DNA of 9,899 nt from SFWF01 sp045591645. Lineage in GTDB: Bacteria; Bacillota; Clostridia; Oscillospirales; Acutalibacteraceae. Below, piece after piece: positions 6,370-9,899 of this stretch. The DNA lies in the NCBI GenBank assembly GCA_045591645.1, contig JAZNTG010000029.1:1-9899 (forward strand), read 5' to 3'. Each line of letters opens with the position of its first letter. The stretch's first letter is position 1. Under the pieces are notes generated by a model that made no database searches, was not told the origin of the DNA, and was given only the letters and a program-made list of their open reading frames with translations. The position numbers were made by a program, and so were the translations under genes.

Positions 6370-7374
6370 ATGCAGATTTTACTTGACGAAAACAAAAAAT
6401 CTTATAAAGCAAATCTTCATTGTCATAGCACAAATTCCGACGGCAGAATGTCGGTCGAGAGGCTAAAGGAAGAGTTTAAAAAGAGAGGCTATCAGATAGT
6501 CGCATTTACCGACCACGAGCACCTTATTGATAATTCTTACTTAGATGACGAGGATTTTCTGACCATAACCTCTTGCGAGGTGGCGATAAAGGAGCACCCT
6601 GATCAGTCGACAATGAAAAATTACGGTATGAGGGTCTGCCACCTGAATTTCTATGCTCTTGATCAGCATAATACCGTAACCCCTTGCTACAATTCTGTTT
6701 ATGACCATTTTAAAAACCCGCAAATAGAGCCTCTTATAAAATTTGAGGGCGAGTATGAGCGCGTTTATTCGGCAAAGGGCATAAACGATATGATAAAGAC
6801 TGCTAAAGAAAAAGGCTTTATAGTGGCTTATAACCATCCGTTTTGGTCGCTTGAAAATGCTAGACAGTATCTCGGATACGAGGGGCTTTTCGCGGTAGAG
6901 GTCTATAATCACGCAAACGCTGTGGGCGGCGGCAATGACTACTGCATAAATGTGCTTGATGATTTTTTACGCGACGGTAAAAAGATATTTTGTACCATGT
7001 GCGACGATTGCCACGAACGCAAAGGCGCAGAGGGTGCAGACTCGGATATGTTTGGCGGCTTTGTGATGATAAATGCCGATAAACTTGAATATGATACAAT
7101 AATGCGCGAGCTTCAAAACGGCAACTTCTACGCCTCTCAAGGACCCAAGATAAAAAGTCTTGTGCGCGATGGCGATACTGTAACGGTAAAGACCTCACCT
7201 GCCGCCCGAATTTCTCTTTCAACTGCAGGCAGAAGAACAAAAGCCATTAATGCAGAACCGAATGAAACGGTATGTGAAGCAAAATTTAAAATCAGACCCG
7301 ACGATGGCTATTTCAGAATAACCGTAATCGATAAATTCGGAAAATACGCAAACTCACAAGGCTATGAGGTATAA
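6370..7374 (+). CDS. PHP-domain metal-dependent phosphoesterase
   Basis: This 334-aa protein has the metal-binding signature of the PHP superfamily: NLHCHSTNSDG with His17, His19 and Asp24; AFTDHEH with Asp48, His49 and His51; Glu70; His91; NHPFW with His156; VEVYNHANA (177-185); and CDDCH (211-215). Proteins of this type hydrolyse phosphoesters, some acting on nucleotides or short RNA ends, but the substrate cannot be read here. Residues after ~265 form a short C-terminal extension that looks beta-rich. It is probably cytosolic, with no signal peptide or membrane segment. It follows ligA by 11 nt, with only a weak AAAGAG ribosome site, which suggests translational coupling. A role in DNA repair or nucleotide clean-up is suggested only by position. 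Confidence 0.88.
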   Translation: MQILLDENKKSYKANLHCHSTNSDGRMSVERLKEEFKKRGYQIVAFTDHEHLIDNSYLDDEDFLTITSCEVAIKEHPDQSTMKNYGMRVCHLNFYALDQHNTVTPCYNSVYDHFKNPQIEPLIKFEGEYERVYSAKGINDMIKTAKEKGFIVAYNHPFWSLENARQYLGYEGLFAVEVYNHANAVGGGNDYCINVLDDFLRDGKKIFCTMCDDCHERKGAEGADSDMFGGFVMINADKLEYDTIMRELQNGNFYASQGPKIKSLVRDGDTVTVKTSPAARISLSTAGRRTKAINAEPNETVCEAKFKIRPDDGYFRITVIDKFGKYANSQGYEV

Positions 7375-7376
7375 TG

Positions 7377-7418
7377 AAAGACCGCAGCGCACTAAAAAGT
7401 GCACTGCGGTCTTTTTTT
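7377..7418 (+). terminator. strong terminator ending the ligA-PHP transcript
   Basis: AAAGACCGCAG (7377-7387) pairs with CTGCGGTCTTT (7404-7414) and GCACT (7389-7393) with AGTGC (7398-7402). One C/A mismatch (7388/7403) separates the two helices, and the loop is AAAA. A run of seven T (7412-7418) follows. It begins 2 nt after the PHP stop codon and overlaps the last codon of the convergent DUF4173-like gene by 2 nt, so it sits exactly at the convergent junction. It may also act leftward, though the T-tract on that side is only three long. Confidence 0.9.
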
Positions 7419-9102
7419 AATACATGCAATCATCTGTTACACGATTATAATAAATATCATAATCGATGAACTCCTGCCAATTGTCCTCGAGTGATTTTAT
7501 AGCCAAATGTTCAGGAAGATTGAAATTTCTGATATCAAAATCTTTTCTTCTAAGCACATAAGTAGCATCGTCATATTGAATTATGTCGAAATGCTCTCGA
7601 AGTCTTTTAGTAAGAGCTCTTTGTGCAGATGCTTTGGTGTATTCATCACCTTCGCGGTATAGCTTTAAAAGCGGTTTAACCGCCGAGGAATCAAGGTGTT
7701 CAAGAGTGACCACATCAACGCTGTCTAGCTTGCCTGAAAGGTAGGCATCTACATTGTAGTTGGCAATAACTCTGTCGACATCCACAAGACAAGTGACAAG
7801 CAGAATTGAGCAGGCGGCAACGAGTATTACCTTCATATACGGAATACGGCGGACAAATAATTTCAGCATTACGGTTATAAATACAAAACCTAAAAATATC
7901 ATAAATACAGAGGTGTATATGCGAAGTCTTGTCATACCGAGTCTATCGATATAAAGCGCCATTTTGGAAATTGCGGTAACTATAAGTATTATGGAGAAGA
8001 CTCCTAAAAACATATTGAGAGCCTTTACCGCTGTCGGCAATCCGTTTTCATTCTTGCGACAGAGTACAGAGGTCAAAAACATTATTAAAAGGTTTATGGC
8101 GCAGACCGCGCACATTTCGAAAAAGCCGCGGCGAGCATACTCGGCAACCGTAAAATCTTCGGGAAGCAGTCCGCTGAAAGCTGAGAAGAAGTAAGCGAGC
8201 TGAGAAAAAAGATAGATGATATATGCCACCGATAGAGCGCCGAGAAATGAGCATATCGATATAGGCTCAATGCCTTTAAAGGTCGACTCTTTTTCCTCGG
8301 GAGGAGTCATATCCTTCATAGTGAAAAGGCGACTGAATACAGCAAGAAAATACAGTATTCCGAGGCAGAGGGTTACAACGAGTTCCCATATATCGCCAAA
8401 AGTTAGGTTTTTGAAAATTCCCTCAAAAGCGGCATCCGAAGAGATGAGAAGAGGGACTACAACAAAAAGCACCGGAATGGCAAGCGCGATACCTGCAAAT
8501 ATATTTCCCGCCCGACGTTTTGTAATATTGCCGTCGTTGTCTGTCTTTCTAAAAAGGGCAAATACTCCGTCGGACATTTTGCCAATACCGTGCAAAAAAA
8601 TAGTATCCATAATATCTGCAACGGCTCTGTAAGTTCCGGCTTTTCGGGCGCGCACACCGAAGTGTTCAGTAAGCACTACCATATAAATCGGCAGTATAGC
8701 CACTACGGATAAGCCCTTGGTTATTCCCTCGTCTGAGAAGGTGAGGGACAGTGACGAGAGCATTAGTAGAGCCGATAAAACTATGGAATAATATGACGGC
8801 AATTTTTTCTTTTCGCGAAAAGCATACCAAAAGGATATAACCGATATAAGCACTATGCTGACCGTTAGTCCAAGTCCTACACCGCCAAAGAAAAGAGAAT
8901 TAATAAGTAAAAGCGAGGGGAGTATAAGAAGGGCAGATAGTATAAGATCACGTGATTTCGCGGTTTTTCTCGGCGGTAAGAATAATTCGGGAGTCTCGGG
9001 CTCTTCCGATACGGCATCTTGGCTTTCGACATTGTTCAAACATTCATCGCAAAGCATACCCATATCCTCAACCTCTTTACCGCACTGTGTACAAAAAGCC
9101 AT
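7417..9102 (-). CDS. zinc-ribbon, DUF4173-like polytopic membrane protein
   Basis: This 561-aa protein starts with a small zinc ribbon (Cys4, Cys7, Cys18, Cys21) and an acidic linker (~25-40). About ten or eleven membrane segments follow between ~52 and 442, for example ~52-72, 77-96, 105-121, 128-146, 200-221, 238-258, 330-348, 364-384, 396-416 and 422-442. A soluble tail covers ~445-561. EYARRGFFEM (321-330) and YIDRLGMTRLRIYT (384-397) are the motifs I associate with DUF4153/DUF4173 membrane proteins, whose function is unknown. The start is supported by TAGGAGG (complement of 9110-9116), 7 nt before the ATG; that site overlaps the stop codon of the HTH gene, so translation is probably coupled. 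It is the last gene of a three-gene operon. The family call is from memory and no enzymatic motif was seen. Confidence 0.75.
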   Translation of the reverse strand: MAFCTQCGKEVEDMGMLCDECLNNVESQDAVSEEPETPELFLPPRKTAKSRDLILSALLILPSLLLINSLFFGGVGLGLTVSIVLISVISFWYAFREKKKLPSYYSIVLSALLMLSSLSLTFSDEGITKGLSVVAILPIYMVVLTEHFGVRARKAGTYRAVADIMDTIFLHGIGKMSDGVFALFRKTDNDGNITKRRAGNIFAGIALAIPVLFVVVPLLISSDAAFEGIFKNLTFGDIWELVVTLCLGILYFLAVFSRLFTMKDMTPPEEKESTFKGIEPISICSFLGALSVAYIIYLFSQLAYFFSAFSGLLPEDFTVAEYARRGFFEMCAVCAINLLIMFLTSVLCRKNENGLPTAVKALNMFLGVFSIILIVTAISKMALYIDRLGMTRLRIYTSVFMIFLGFVFITVMLKLFVRRIPYMKVILVAACSILLVTCLVDVDRVIANYNVDAYLSGKLDSVDVVTLEHLDSSAVKPLLKLYREGDEYTKASAQRALTKRLREHFDIIQYDDATYVLRRKDFDIRNFNLPEHLAIKSLEDNWQEFIDYDIYYNRVTDDCMY

Positions 9103-9113
9103 AAAATTACCTC

Positions 9114-9320
9114 CTAATCGGGCCTATATTCCAAAATATCTGCAGGCTGGCAGTCAAGTGTTTTGCAAATGCTTTCGAGAGTGGAAAAGCGGATAGCTTT
9201 TGCCTTTCCCGTTTTAAGAATAGAGAGATTTGCAGGTGTTATATCGATAGCATCCGAAAGTTCCAAGGAAGAAATTTTGCGTTTTGCCATCATTACATCA
9301 AGATTAACGATAATTGCCAC
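9114..9320 (-). CDS. small XRE/Cro-type HTH regulator (YozG-like)
   Basis: This 68-aa protein is almost entirely one helix-turn-helix domain: helix pair and turn at about 18-39 (SLELSDAIDITPANLSILKT), then FSTLESICKTLDCQPADIL, typical of the Cro/CI-type single-domain regulators. It should bind DNA as a dimer. The start is GTG 9320-9318, with GGAGG (complement of 9328-9332) 7 nt upstream; the stop of the DUF2975 gene abuts that site. Small regulators of this type are repeatedly paired with DUF2975 membrane proteins (YozG with YoaS in Bacillus), and I infer that it regulates its own operon. Confidence 0.9.
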   Translation of the reverse strand: MAIIVNLDVMMAKRKISSLELSDAIDITPANLSILKTGKAKAIRFSTLESICKTLDCQPADILEYRPD

Positions 9321-9332
9321 TTTATTTCCTCC

Positions 9333-9773
9333 TTAAATAGTTAGATCGTTTTCTTCGCGCAGTGTTATTGCGGCATTAAAACAGCCGCGAACAATACTGA
9401 CTATAAGACAAAGGAATATCATAGCGACGGCTACGAAGATAAAAGGCATATACCAATATGCGCTGATGCTTGTCACAAGAGCAACTGCAATGCAGCACCA
9501 GCATATGCCAAGCATTATTTTGCTGTTTGTGACTTCAAATATCTTTTGTCTGAAAAGATTGCGAAGAAGCGCCATAAGTCCGAGTAGCGCTAACACAGCG
9601 GGAACTGCACATATCCAAAAAGCGACAGGAATAACTGTTTTAAGAATGGGGTCGATATTTCGCCAGTCGACATACCAGTCTGCGAGTGAAACGGCAAAAA
9701 TGCTGAGAACGACTACCGAAATAAGAGAAATTATAACAAGAATATCGGCAAAAATGATAGAGCTTTTTTTCAT
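9333..9773 (-). CDS. DUF2975 family membrane protein (YoaS-like)
   Basis: This 146-aa protein has four membrane segments (~8-30, 44-70, 86-106, 109-128) and ends in the charged tail LREENDLTI, a hallmark of DUF2975. A QKIFEVTNSKIM loop (76-87) matches the usual 'vFt.eN' region between the second and third segments. The function is unknown; pairing with a small HTH protein suggests a membrane partner that senses or sequesters the regulator (inference). It is the first gene of the operon, with GGAGG (complement of 9781-9785) 7 nt before the ATG. Confidence 0.85.
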   Translation of the reverse strand: MKKSSIIFADILVIISLISVVVLSIFAVSLADWYVDWRNIDPILKTVIPVAFWICAVPAVLALLGLMALLRNLFRQKIFEVTNSKIMLGICWCCIAVALVTSISAYWYMPFIFVAVAMIFLCLIVSIVRGCFNAAITLREENDLTI

Positions 9774-9790
9774 AATAAAGCCTCCAAAAT

Positions 9791-9836
9791 AAAAAATACC
9801 TGTAAGGAGCGGAAATGTTTTCCATACCTTACAGGT
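9791..9836 (-). promoter_or_regulatory. terminator-like hairpin in the leader of the DUF2975 operon (attenuator or operator)
   Basis: On the minus strand ACCTGTAAGG (complement of 9827-9836) and its exact complement CCTTACAGGT (complement of 9798-9807) flank 19 nt that contain a further GGAAA-ACA-TTTCC hairpin. Six T follow (complement of 9791-9796). It lies between the promoter and the ribosome site. The expected start near 9833 falls inside the first arm, so the RNA would keep only about six outer pairs (GTAAGG/CCTTAC). It could be an attenuator, or a DNA operator for the operon's own HTH protein; both readings fit. Confidence 0.55.
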
Positions 9837-9839
9837 GTG

Positions 9840-9868
9840 ATTATAGCGTCATAATTATCGTTTGTCAA
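9840..9868 (-). promoter_or_regulatory. perfect-consensus sigma-A promoter of the DUF2975-HTH-DUF4173 operon
   Basis: On the minus strand TTGACA (complement of 9863-9868), exactly 17 bp, then TATAAT (complement of 9840-9845): both boxes match consensus. It is the strongest-looking promoter in the window and points at the DUF2975 gene 67 bp away. A promoter this strong before a small membrane-protein operon suggests it is normally repressed or attenuated. Confidence 0.85.
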
Positions 9869-9899
9869 TAATTATTTATCGATTTTAACTATTTGTAAC

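Noticed and set aside
6860..7240. 126-codon leftward ORF inside the PHP gene
   Set aside because: It is an antisense shadow; the plus frame carries the conserved metal-binding residues.
1..9899. CRISPR arrays, insertion sequences, integrase or transposase genes
   Set aside because: I saw no regularly spaced repeats, no terminal inverted repeats flanking a gene, and no recombinase motifs; the inverted repeats found are terminators, leader hairpins or operator-like sites.

Overview
The window looks like a chromosomal segment of a low-to-moderate GC, spore-forming Firmicute, most likely a gut-type clostridial lineage (Oscillospiraceae/Lachnospiraceae-like). The evidence is a sporulation gene (yunB), strong GGAGG ribosome sites, GTG and TTG starts, consensus sigma-A promoters, and a cytidylate-kinase-like gene of the kind common in Clostridia. 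I could run no searches, so placement below class is a guess.

Left region (1-2709). This is an AT-rich accessory segment. The start of a leftward gene lies at the left edge with its own promoter. Divergent from it is one 779-codon gene for an unusual fusion: an apparently active Ser/Thr protein kinase joined to a SAMHD1/dGTPase-like HD domain whose metal-binding HD pair and distal Asp are gone. It has a near-consensus promoter, a perfect 9-bp inverted repeat laid over the -10 box, and a strong terminator. It ends next to a tRNA-Leu(UAG) gene, a common integration point, and is visibly richer in A+T than everything to its right. This is the best candidate for an undescribed system, perhaps a self-contained sensor-kinase used in defence.

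Middle region (2733-7418). tRNA-Leu(UAG) points left with its own promoter and terminator. Divergent from it runs a rightward housekeeping cluster: cytidylate-kinase-like protein, yunB, ligA (NAD-dependent DNA ligase) and a PHP-domain phosphoesterase. Gaps between the last three are 11-12 nt, so they are probably co-transcribed. A hairpin before yunB holds that gene's ribosome site in its 3' arm. A strong hairpin terminator ends the cluster.

Right region (7417-9899). Three leftward genes separated by 11-12 nt form an operon: a DUF2975 membrane protein, a 68-aa XRE-type HTH regulator (together resembling the YoaS/YozG pairing), and a zinc-ribbon plus DUF4173-like polytopic membrane protein. 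Transcription starts from a perfect TTGACA-17-TATAAT promoter. Immediately downstream is a large inverted repeat followed by a T-tract, which could be an attenuator, an operator, or both.
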